From assembly GCA_002418705.1 (NCBI GenBank), contig DIEQ01000015.1, positions 1 to 42,632 on the forward strand: 42,632 bases of DNA, read 5' to 3'. A program made the position numbers and the translations under genes. The notes below the pieces were generated by a model. That model made no database searches and was not told where the DNA came from. It saw only the letters and a list, made by a program, of their open reading frames with translations. Below, in pieces: positions 22,711-30,302 of this stretch (the first letter of the stretch is position 1; each line of letters starts with the position of its first letter). Origin of the DNA: Mageeibacillus sp. UBA5770 (lineage in GTDB: Bacteria; Bacillota_A; Clostridia; Saccharofermentanales; Saccharofermentanaceae).

Positions 22711-23502
22711 TCACATGATTATATGAAAAATATACTTGTCGAGCAGGATAAGAACCCCAATAACAGCAACATATATTCCGCAGACAGCTATTCCTTTACG
22801 TGTAAGGCGTTTGATCATAAAACTCATGGAGGCATACCCCGCCAAGGCAGCTACAATTACACCAAGTATTATAGGAAAAACCATACCTGATGAAACCATA
22901 AATTCACCGGATATAAAATGATAGATATCCAGCAAAAGTGATCCGAGAATCGCAGGTATGGACATCAGAAAAACAAACCGTATGGCATCTTCCCTTTTCA
23001 TTTTACGGAAAAGCAAAGCGACAAGGCAGGTACCTGAGCGAGAAACAGCAGGCAGAATAGCAATACTCTGTCCGATACCGGCAATCAGTGCATCCAACAT
23101 ATTCATCTCTTCCATTTTCTTCTTTCCGTCTTTTACCATCAGGACTGCCAATAATAAAATACCGGTAAAAATAAATTCAAATCCGAGTGTCGCTCCCCCG
23201 AAGGATTTTTCGATAAGGTCTTTGAATAAAACGGCAAAGAGAACTGCCGGAATGGTGGCAACAACTAAGAGCCACGTCAGTTTTCCAAAGAGATTCTTAA
23301 GAATTGCAGCAATTTCCCTGCGCATTACAACAAATACGGCTGCCAGTGTCCCGGCATGCAGCAGAGAGAAAAAATCTATAAAATCAGTTTCCTTAAATCC
23401 CATCAGCTTCTCGGCAAGAACAAGATGCCCGGAACTTGAAACAGGTAAGAATTCCGTTACCCCCTGTATAAGACCAAAAATTAATGCCTGCCACCATTCC
23501 AT
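22711..23502 (-). CDS. uppP: Undecaprenyl-diphosphatase UppP/BacA
   Basis: An integral membrane enzyme of 263 residues with about eight hydrophobic segments. It turns undecaprenyl diphosphate into the monophosphate for another round of wall polymer export and gives bacitracin resistance when abundant. The first motif is canonical (QGVTEFLPVSSSGHL, residues 14-28). The second reads ILPAVSRSGTC where the family normally has PGxSRSGxT, so the Gly is Ala; the Ser-Arg-Ser core is intact and activity is expected. GGAGGT precedes the ATG. It lies between the hydrolase-like gene and tsaD, spaced 22-24 bases from each. Confidence 0.93.
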   Translation of the reverse strand: MEWWQALIFGLIQGVTEFLPVSSSGHLVLAEKLMGFKETDFIDFFSLLHAGTLAAVFVVMRREIAAILKNLFGKLTWLLVVATIPAVLFAVLFKDLIEKSFGGATLGFEFIFTGILLLAVLMVKDGKKKMEEMNMLDALIAGIGQSIAILPAVSRSGTCLVALLFRKMKREDAIRFVFLMSIPAILGSLLLDIYHFISGEFMVSSGMVFPIILGVIVAALAGYASMSFMIKRLTRKGIAVCGIYVAVIGVLILLDKYIFHIIM

Positions 23503-23526
23503 GAAATTACCTCCAAAATGATTATG

Positions 23527-24537
23527 TTATTGAAAATGTACAAATAGATAGTCTAAAATCGCTTTCCGGTAACCAACCGGATCTTTTGAAAATGACTGAG
23601 TATATCCTGCACCTGAAAAAACAGTTGATGAAGTTGTGCTCGGATGTAATCGCTCCCGCTCTGAGACAATCTGAGATATTTTCCCGGTTCCGATAAATGT
23701 ATCCTGATCACCGTAAAGAATACATACCGGTATCGGCAGTCGCGAAATATCGGCGGAAAGATTTACACTGCTGCTTTCGCCGGCAGAAATACGTATGGCA
23801 TACGGTACCGTATATTGTGTAAGGAATCCAAACGAGCTCGATTCCCGCACCAGGGGCCGGATATAATCATCGGAGTTTTTGGCAGGTGAATCGAGAATGA
23901 CTCCTACGACATAACTTCTGTCAAAAGCAAGATCTTCAATATTCGCTGCATAATTTTGTTCATATTCCCCTTCGGCAGGGAGCTTATCAAGTGCAAGCAG
24001 GGCTGAAGTACATCCTGACCCGATACCATACAGTATCACGTTTGTTGTGACGGAAATTTGCCGGACGTGCGCAATAGCACCAATGACATCCATCCATTCA
24101 AGATATCCATATCCGGAAATCGCGCCTTCCGATTCACCGCTGTTGCGAAGGTCAAATAAAAAAACATTGTATCCGGCCGAAAGCATGTCTTCAACAAGGT
24201 CAACTGTATTTAAGTCAAAGGCCATCCGGTCAGAAGCCGTATCATGCACAAGGATAACTGTGCTCTTGGGATTATCAGTCTTGAAAAACCAACCGGATAA
24301 ATTGGTCTGATCATCAAACGAAGTGAAATTTGTTTGTGAATAGTTCGGAAGAATATTGGATGGGATGTTCGACGGATCCTTCTTTTCAACACTCATCATA
24401 GTATTGGCGGTGTTTGCAGAAAGAACAAGTGCTGCGATAATAACAGCTGCTATAATACTCAAAATAAGCGCCAGATGTACGATTACGTGCGGAAAACTTA
24501 TACGAGCCCCCGGATGGCGGCTGAATCCTCTTGCCAT
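23527..24537 (-). CDS. Membrane-anchored alpha/beta hydrolase-like protein lacking catalytic residues
   Basis: The 336-residue protein has one N-terminal membrane helix (~19-41) and an alpha/beta hydrolase fold outside or at the membrane. It shows VILVHDTASDR, then FLFDLRNSGESEG, as in serine esterases/peptidases of the YqkD-like type. At the nucleophile elbow it reads YGIGSGCTSALLAL, so the GxSxG Ser is Gly173 (Ser174 is one position late). The acid loop YGDQDTFI is kept. The final His block, usually GAxH in this group, reads GAGYTQSFSKDPVGYRKAILDYL, with Tyr312 in place of His. It therefore looks like a pseudo-hydrolase. It is co-transcribed with corA, uppP, tsaD and smpB. Function unknown. 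Confidence 0.8.
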   Translation of the reverse strand: MARGFSRHPGARISFPHVIVHLALILSIIAAVIIAALVLSANTANTMMSVEKKDPSNIPSNILPNYSQTNFTSFDDQTNLSGWFFKTDNPKSTVILVHDTASDRMAFDLNTVDLVEDMLSAGYNVFLFDLRNSGESEGAISGYGYLEWMDVIGAIAHVRQISVTTNVILYGIGSGCTSALLALDKLPAEGEYEQNYAANIEDLAFDRSYVVGVILDSPAKNSDDYIRPLVRESSSFGFLTQYTVPYAIRISAGESSSVNLSADISRLPIPVCILYGDQDTFIGTGKISQIVSERERLHPSTTSSTVFSGAGYTQSFSKDPVGYRKAILDYLFVHFQ

Positions 24538-24559
24538 GACTTGACTTCCCTTCTTTGAA

Positions 24560-25534
24560 TTAAAGCATTCGTTTTCGCTTCAAAATGAATACCGCTGCCG
24601 CAGTTGCAAAAATGCACCCGCAAAGCAGGCCGACAAACGGATAGGGTAAAGCTGCGAATCCCTGATCCCAGGGCATTCTTACATTCTGGCCAAAAAAGCT
24701 TGTGATGACTGTCGGCACAGAAAGGACGATCGTTGCGGCAGCCATAATCTTCATTATAACGTTCATATTGTTATTGATGATCGATGCATATGCATCCATC
24801 GTACCATTGACAATTGACGCATAAATATCAGCCATCTCACGTGCCTGTTTATACTCAATGATAACATCTTCAAGCAAATCTTCATCTTCCTCGTATTGTT
24901 TGACAACACGGCCGCGCATCAGCTTTTCAAGAACAGCCTCATTGGATTTCAGGGAGGTTGAGAAATAGATCAATGATTTGCCGAGTTCAAGATGCTTATA
25001 CAAATCCTTATTGCTGATCGACTTCGCAAGTTCTCTCTCCGAAGAATCGAGCGTCTTGTCCATATAACGCAGAAGCCGCAAGTAGTCTTTGGCTCCTGCA
25101 AGAAGAATCTGAATCGCAAACCGGGTACGGTAATTCACGACAAAATCCCGTACACGGTTGTTGGTAAACTGGTCAAATATCTGTGCATCCCGAAGAGAAA
25201 TGGTAAGCAGATGGCGCCGGGTAATGATAATTCCAAGGGGAGCCGTCTCATAATGTACATTCTGGCCCTCTTTACGGACATACGGAATATCGATAAGAAT
25301 AAGGACATCTCCCGTATCGTCATCTGTGTCTATACGCGGGCGTTCTTCTTCATCAAGGGGATATCGGAGGAATTCCTGCGGGATTCCAATTTTTTCCTCA
25401 ACAAGATGAAGCTCTTCCTCGGTAGGAGAAAACATGTTGATCCAACAGTCATCCTGAATCTGGTCAATCCGTTCTAAATGATTCACCGTCTTCCCTTTTT
25501 CAGTGACTTGTTTGGTGATATACATTTCCAGCAT
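24560..25534 (-). CDS. CorA-family divalent metal transporter with GQN variant motif
   Basis: A 324-residue CorA-type protein: acidic and helical cytoplasmic N-terminal domain (MFSPTEEELHLVEEKIGIP, LEERPRI-like DEEERPRIDTDDD), a long helix with YKQAREMADIYASIVNGTMDAYASIINNNMN, and two C-terminal membrane helices. The signature at the outer mouth, normally GMN, is GQN (residues 282-284, in TSFFGQNVRMPW). GMN is needed for Mg2+ selection in known CorA proteins, so ion choice or role may differ. The ATG at 25534 follows AAAGGAGGAG; an in-frame start 31 codons upstream lies in the leader hairpin region and is rejected. First gene of a five-gene operon. Confidence 0.9.
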   Translation of the reverse strand: MLEMYITKQVTEKGKTVNHLERIDQIQDDCWINMFSPTEEELHLVEEKIGIPQEFLRYPLDEEERPRIDTDDDTGDVLILIDIPYVRKEGQNVHYETAPLGIIITRRHLLTISLRDAQIFDQFTNNRVRDFVVNYRTRFAIQILLAGAKDYLRLLRYMDKTLDSSERELAKSISNKDLYKHLELGKSLIYFSTSLKSNEAVLEKLMRGRVVKQYEEDEDLLEDVIIEYKQAREMADIYASIVNGTMDAYASIINNNMNVIMKIMAAATIVLSVPTVITSFFGQNVRMPWDQGFAALPYPFVGLLCGCIFATAAAVFILKRKRML

Positions 25535-25560
25535 TGTGTTCTCCTCCTTTCCAGAATAAC

Positions 25561-25590
25561 TTTTGTGCAAATCCTTCAGAGCACACAAAA
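25561..25590 (-). promoter_or_regulatory. Second inverted repeat in the corA leader
   Basis: TTTTGTG (25561-25567) pairs with CACAAAA (25584-25590). On the minus strand this stem starts within the T-run of the preceding terminator hairpin and ends 27 bases before the corA start codon. The two structures cannot keep the T-run free at once, which is compatible with attenuation, but the overlap may be chance. Confidence 0.3.
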
Positions 25591-25629
25591 AATCGATGCA
25601 AGTGTTATTTTTCAATCGTTCTTGCATCG
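25587..25629 (-). terminator. Terminator between dut and corA
   Basis: On the minus strand CGATGCAAG (25629-25621) pairs with CTTGCATCG (25602-25594), a perfect 9-bp stem with an 18-base loop, then ATTTTTTG. It ends the zapA-U32-dut group or acts as an attenuator in the corA leader; no convincing corA promoter lies downstream of it. Confidence 0.7.
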
Positions 25630-25710
25630 GAAATCAGTACAGTAATTCTACCATTTCAAATCAATAGATACTACCCTTCTACAAACACAACAAGAAGAAT
25701 CATAGCAATT

Positions 25711-26226
25711 TTATATGCCGGTTGAGCCGAAACCACCCTGCCTGTCTACACCGATTCCTTCAAGCGACGACACTTCGCCAAGACGAGCGTGTGCTATCCG
25801 TGCAAATACCATCTGTGCAATTTTATCTCCTTTACGTATGAGATATGCTCCATGACGGTTATTTTTATCATCGAGTGTTATCGGTGTCATTTCATCCTGC
25901 TTTGAAAGCAAATAGGATGCATTGTGCATAATAATGCATATTTCGTCACGATAGCCGGCATCGATCGTACCGGGACTATTAGGAATTCTAAGCATTGTTT
26001 TCAGCGATAATCCGCTTCTCGGACGGATCTGTGCTTCAAATCCTTCAGGAATCGCTGCTGCAAGTCCGGTAGGAACAAGCAGCGTTTCTCCAGGCATAAT
26101 CAGCACATCCCGGGATGCACATATATCCATACCGGCATCATGATCATGAGCATAAGACGGAAGGATGGCATTTTGATTCAATCGGACCATGGGTACGAAT
26201 ATATTGTCGTTCTCAGAAGCATGCAT
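25711..26226 (-). CDS. dut: dUTP diphosphatase (trimeric type)
   Basis: dUTPase hydrolyses dUTP to dUMP and keeps uracil out of DNA. All five motifs are seen: HDAGMDICA, RPRSGLSLK, GTIDAGYRDEICI, IRKGDKIAQMVF and RQGGFGSTG. At 171 residues it is longer than the usual ~145-150 because of an insertion between motifs 3 and 4 (roughly ASYLLSKQDEMTPITLDDKN). The start at 26226 is chosen because TGAGGT lies 5 bases upstream; the ATG at 26238 contains that site. It follows the U32 gene by 16 bases. Confidence 0.94.
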   Translation of the reverse strand: MHASENDNIFVPMVRLNQNAILPSYAHDHDAGMDICASRDVLIMPGETLLVPTGLAAAIPEGFEAQIRPRSGLSLKTMLRIPNSPGTIDAGYRDEICIIMHNASYLLSKQDEMTPITLDDKNNRHGAYLIRKGDKIAQMVFARIAHARLGEVSSLEGIGVDRQGGFGSTGI

Positions 26227-26242
26227 AATAAACCTCATTTAT

Positions 26243-28696
26243 CTATTCAATTGACGAAATAATCTCATTTGTGATATGGCGTCGGACATCAAACGGTTCA
26301 TCAAGGAAACGAACCGTATGAGCGACCGGAATGCTTTTTGCTTTGCATGACGCGAGTAGATCCAGGCCGGCAGAAGGATGCAGAGGCCCGAGAATCTCAC
26401 TTGTACAAAATTCTGCGTGCGTTACAACTGGAAGGTCTTTGCCTTTGACGGGCTCGGAATCTTCTGCAGAAAGGATCTGAACAGAATATACTGTGTCCTT
26501 GTCCCGGCATTTCCGGCAGCCGGGTTCGTTTCTTCCGACCGGACAGAACTCGGACTGCATCCATTCGATTCGACCATAACGATGCAGAGACAAATAAGAT
26601 GAATTAAAGCATTCTGCCGGAATGATTGAGAGCATCTCACTGAGATTCTGGTCTTTAATCTCGTATGAAGGCGCTACGGCGAAAGGACCCGCAGACAGAG
26701 CAGTACATAAAGACTCATGATTATACATATTTGCAGATGCATTTATCCATGTGGTCTCATCCGCATTTCTGGAACTGCCGGTTACGACACCTCTGAAGGC
26801 ATCTGCAAACTCCTGCTTCATCAAAGCAACTGCCTTTTCGATAACAGGAAGTGCTGTATCTTTATATGCACCGGGAAGCCAGATAAGAAATTTCGCTGAC
26901 GGCTCATCTTCAAGCAACAGCCTGATCGCATCCTGTACCTGATCCTGTAATACATCGTAAATTGAAAAACTATAATAATCGGCCCTGACTCCGAGCTTCT
27001 GCGGCACAAGACGGCGGAGATCATAATAATTGACATGAAGGATATCTTTACGTGAGGCCGAGGGTTCTGCATTTTTTACACATTTACAGGCCGTTGTTTT
27101 GGCCTGAAATGAATCTGCCTTATCATGCACAGACACCGGATGAATGAGGTCGATGATTTGCTTCTCGAGTGCGGCAAAAGCTTCTCTCCTAAGCTCGTTG
27201 ATAAACGAAACGGGTGCTTTAAGTACAAAAGAAGTATCAATGTATACTGCCTTTACATCAAACGGGGATGATTTTGATTTGGAAAGCTGATCCGTTATCC
27301 GCGAAAATGAAAGCTCAGGATAAGAACCGTCCAAATCGGCGGACAAGGTAATTTCGGCCTCCGTACCATTCCATATGCCGTCAAAGACAGAAAGCTGGAG
27401 GCTGACTTCCAGCGGATCTCCCGGGATATTTTTGAGCCGAAGAGCAACCGGCGTCTTATAGGATGCTTTTCCAGCAAGAAGATCGCGTGTATAGGAAAGC
27501 TCAGACATCTGGTAAACCTGAGCGCCATCCGGTATTTTTTCAATCATTTGCGGATGCAGGCCCATGACAACAAGCAGATCCCCCAGCTTTTCAACCTTGC
27601 CGATCGGGAAGCTGGCTATTTCCCTGTCATTTACACGGATGGAAAGATAATCTCCGCGAACCGGTAATATCTCAGATGAAATCCTGAGGGTAAGAGTTCC
27701 GGCACGTGCATTTTTTTTGACAACAATACCTAAAATGAGGCCATAACGTCCGCTGTAGCTCCCTGCAGGCAGATTCCCCTTCTTTACACCCTGCATATAC
27801 TGAGTTGTAAAACTGCCGCCGCGATTGAATGCCAGAAGCAAATGCCGCTGGATCTCATCGGCAGCGTCAGCAGGATTCTCCCCTTCATATATTCTGTCTA
27901 TATACTCACGATAAGCACGTACGGTCGCTGCAACATATGCGGGTTCCTTCATGCGGCCTTCGATTTTAAGCGAATGCACGCCGGCGTCCATCAGCTGCCT
28001 GATAAACACAAGCGCACTCTGATCTTTAGGTGAAAGAAGGCGTCCGGACATTTCTTCCTCTCCCGTACTTGAACGCAGTTTAAACAAGGTGCGGCAGGGC
28101 TGTGCACATAGGCCGCGGTTGCCGCTTCTCTGCCCGTTTCCGTTCATAGCGCTGAACAGGCACAGTCCGGAATAACAGACACACAAGGCACCGTGAATAA
28201 ATACTTCAACTTCGATGCCTGCCCGGGCGGCTTCCCGGGCTCTGGCCGTAATCTCATCGACAGACAATTCTCTTGGCAGTACGATGCGTGAAATGCCGTT
28301 ATCCCCGGCCCATTGAACAGCCTGCGAGTCAAACAAATTCATCTGTGTGCTGGCATGAATCGGAATCTGCGGCATCCTGCCGGACAGCAGGGAAAGCAGT
28401 CCCGGATCCTGAACGATAATCGCATCTACACCAAGCGAATAAGCCGAACCGGCAAGTTCAAGTGCCGATTCAAGTTCATCTTCACGAAGAAGTGTATTCA
28501 ATGCAAGATACACAAGGACGCTGTGTAAATGAGCGTATTCTATGACTTCCGGCAGATCATCGAGAGTGAAATTCTCAGCGTTGGCACGGGCATTAAATGA
28601 CCCGATACCAAGATATACGGCATTTGCACCATTATCAACTGCGGCATGAAGAGAATCCATTGAACCTGCGGGTGCGAGTAGTTCGGGTTTAATCAT
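26243..28696 (-). CDS. U32 family peptidase-like protein (RlhA-like, with DUF3656)
   Basis: The 817-residue protein begins with the U32 domain: PELLAPAGSMDSLHAAVDNGANAVYLG, then the signature EVFIHGALCVCYSGLC (~164-179) and NRGLCAQPCR, whose cysteines probably bind an iron-sulfur cluster. The middle resembles DUF3656 (YIDRIYEGENP, NRGGSFTTQYM). A further C-terminal part ends with a Cys group CPVGRNEPGCRKC. E. coli RlhA, of similar architecture but shorter, is needed for 23S rRNA hydroxylation, so RNA modification is more likely than proteolysis. It overlaps the zapA-like gene by 8 bases. Confidence 0.88.
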   Translation of the reverse strand: MIKPELLAPAGSMDSLHAAVDNGANAVYLGIGSFNARANAENFTLDDLPEVIEYAHLHSVLVYLALNTLLREDELESALELAGSAYSLGVDAIIVQDPGLLSLLSGRMPQIPIHASTQMNLFDSQAVQWAGDNGISRIVLPRELSVDEITARAREAARAGIEVEVFIHGALCVCYSGLCLFSAMNGNGQRSGNRGLCAQPCRTLFKLRSSTGEEEMSGRLLSPKDQSALVFIRQLMDAGVHSLKIEGRMKEPAYVAATVRAYREYIDRIYEGENPADAADEIQRHLLLAFNRGGSFTTQYMQGVKKGNLPAGSYSGRYGLILGIVVKKNARAGTLTLRISSEILPVRGDYLSIRVNDREIASFPIGKVEKLGDLLVVMGLHPQMIEKIPDGAQVYQMSELSYTRDLLAGKASYKTPVALRLKNIPGDPLEVSLQLSVFDGIWNGTEAEITLSADLDGSYPELSFSRITDQLSKSKSSPFDVKAVYIDTSFVLKAPVSFINELRREAFAALEKQIIDLIHPVSVHDKADSFQAKTTACKCVKNAEPSASRKDILHVNYYDLRRLVPQKLGVRADYYSFSIYDVLQDQVQDAIRLLLEDEPSAKFLIWLPGAYKDTALPVIEKAVALMKQEFADAFRGVVTGSSRNADETTWINASANMYNHESLCTALSAGPFAVAPSYEIKDQNLSEMLSIIPAECFNSSYLSLHRYGRIEWMQSEFCPVGRNEPGCRKCRDKDTVYSVQILSAEDSEPVKGKDLPVVTHAEFCTSEILGPLHPSAGLDLLASCKAKSIPVAHTVRFLDEPFDVRRHITNEIISSIE

Positions 28697-29306
28697 TACA
28701 TGACTCCTGTTCTAAAATATCGTACTCAAGTTCTTCTAGCGGCAAAAGATTCTTCTTCTCTTCCGGTTCAAATTCCTCGGTTTCGGGATTTTCGTATGAA
28801 TCTATTACGGACTGCAGCCGCAGTACTTCTTTTTTTAGTTCCCAGTTGATTTCACGAAGATGCATATAGTTGGCTTTATCAACTTCTTTAATGGCTGAAA
28901 CTCTGGACAGCTCCTGTTCGATTTCCGTGATACGTTTGTCTTTTTGGTGGAGTTCATCCATTACATTGATCAGGGATAATACGGTGATACTTGTCATGGA
29001 CATGCCGGGCGTACTCTTCTGAATCTGCATGATAAGCTGCTCGGCCTTTTCAGCAATTTCCCGGACATATGCTTCACCCTCTTTGTCGGGTGCAACGAGC
29101 CTGTACTGCATACCGGCAATATGAACGGATACGCGCGTCGGCTGTTCCCTGTCCGTTGAATTCGCGGCAGGCATCGGTCTTCGCTGAAGCTGTCTGTACG
29201 GCAAAGGCTTATCCTTGGGGACGGAAGGAGTACGTGCTGGTTCGGGGACTGCACTTCCGCCTGAAAATTTCTTGTAAATACTGTTTTCATTACCAAATGC
29301 TGCCAT
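28689..29306 (-). CDS. ZapA-like cell division protein with long N-terminal extension
   Basis: The 205-residue product has a ~60-residue Pro-rich, probably disordered N-terminus, a ZapA-like domain (VSVHIAGMQYRLVAPDKEGEAYVREIAEKAEQLI, ~58-91), and a long C-terminal coiled coil (~120-175) with an acidic end. ZapA bundles FtsZ filaments; usual members have ~85-140 residues, so this is a long form. The ATG at 29306 is chosen over one at 29348, as AGGAAAGGTAGGTG lies just before it. It comes after a terminator and a lone -10 box. Confidence 0.8.
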   Translation of the reverse strand: MAAFGNENSIYKKFSGGSAVPEPARTPSVPKDKPLPYRQLQRRPMPAANSTDREQPTRVSVHIAGMQYRLVAPDKEGEAYVREIAEKAEQLIMQIQKSTPGMSMTSITVLSLINVMDELHQKDKRITEIEQELSRVSAIKEVDKANYMHLREINWELKKEVLRLQSVIDSYENPETEEFEPEEKKNLLPLEELEYDILEQESCND

Positions 29307-29330
29307 AAAGCACCTACCTTTCCTCAAATT

Positions 29331-29336
29331 ATTATA
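29331..29336 (-). promoter_or_regulatory. Possible -10 box for zapA-U32-dut
   Basis: Minus-strand TATAAT, 24 bases before the zapA start. A recognisable -35 is lacking; support is mostly the rsmA terminator just upstream. Confidence 0.3.
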
Positions 29337-29371
29337 CCGTACAAACACAATAAATAATTTATAATTACAAA

Positions 29372-29404
29372 ATACATGCCGCCCTGAAAGAAGACGGCAT
29401 GTAT
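29372..29404 (-). terminator. Terminator after rsmA
   Basis: ATACATGCCG (29372-29381) and CGGCATGTAT (29395-29404) form a perfect 10-bp stem with a 13-base loop. The minus strand continues TTTTGTAATT, a modest U-tract. Confidence 0.6.
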
Positions 29405-29444
29405 ATCAGTATATTGGTTTACAAATATATGCAGTTATCGAAAA

Positions 29445-30302
29445 TCATTTTTCTGTAATTTCGGTCGACTTCTGGATCAGTTCAAATGCAATACGCACAT
29501 AATCTTCCGGCTGCAGCTGTTCAGCCCTCGTCGTCGGCAAAATCCCTACTGATAGTAAAAGCTCCATCACCTGTTTCTTCCCGTCAGGAAAAAGACCGCT
29601 TGAAGACAACGCATTGGACAGGGTCTTGCGGCGCTGTGAAAAGGCTGCAATGACCAGAGGGAACAATACGCTTGGTGCTTCATGAAGGACGCCGCCGGCC
29701 GAAAGCCTTATAACTGCCGACTTAGTATGCGGGGCAGGATGAAAAGAATGGGAATCAAGAACCATAAGTTTTTCTTTTTTGCCGTACAGGCTCGACATGA
29801 TTGAGAGAGGCCCGTAATGCTTACTGCCGGATTCTGCAAAAATACGGTCACAAGCAGCATCTTCGACGGTGAATACCATCGTCTTCGCATCATCCCATTC
29901 CCTGAAAAGCTTCATCATGATCGGTGTCATGACATAGTAAGGAATATTTGAAACAACGACATACGGACCTGTTTTCTCTTCCCTCAAGCTCTTTTTTGAA
30001 AGTTTGAGAAAATCACTGCAGATAATGTGAACATTATTCTTGTCTTTAACCGTATCCTGCAGTGCATCGAGTAGATGCGAATCAATTTCAACGGCATGGA
30101 CAAACGATGCCTTGTCCGCAAGCTTCTCCGTCAGCGCGCCAAGGCCGGGACCAATTTCAAGTACTTCATCAGACGGCTCAATGCCGCCCGCTTCAACAAT
30201 CATAGCGGCGGCAGCTTCATCAACGAGGAAATTCTGCCCAAGGCTGTGCGTTGGGAGAATAATGTATTTTTTAATAAGTTCTATGCATCTCTTCTTTTCC
30301 AT
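29445..30302 (-). CDS. rsmA: 16S rRNA dimethyladenosine transferase RsmA/KsgA
   Basis: The enzyme dimethylates two adjacent adenosines near the 3' end of 16S rRNA. The 285-residue protein has HSLGQNFLVDE, the SAM site LEIGPGLGALTEKLA, acidic VHAVEID, and the catalytic VSNIPYYVMTPI (NxPY). The C-terminal block QRRKTLSNAL is present. Start and purL stop overlap by one base (TAATG), so it is probably translated by re-initiation after purL. Confidence 0.97.
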   Translation of the reverse strand: MEKKRCIELIKKYIILPTHSLGQNFLVDEAAAAMIVEAGGIEPSDEVLEIGPGLGALTEKLADKASFVHAVEIDSHLLDALQDTVKDKNNVHIICSDFLKLSKKSLREEKTGPYVVVSNIPYYVMTPIMMKLFREWDDAKTMVFTVEDAACDRIFAESGSKHYGPLSIMSSLYGKKEKLMVLDSHSFHPAPHTKSAVIRLSAGGVLHEAPSVLFPLVIAAFSQRRKTLSNALSSSGLFPDGKKQVMELLLSVGILPTTRAEQLQPEDYVRIAFELIQKSTEITEK

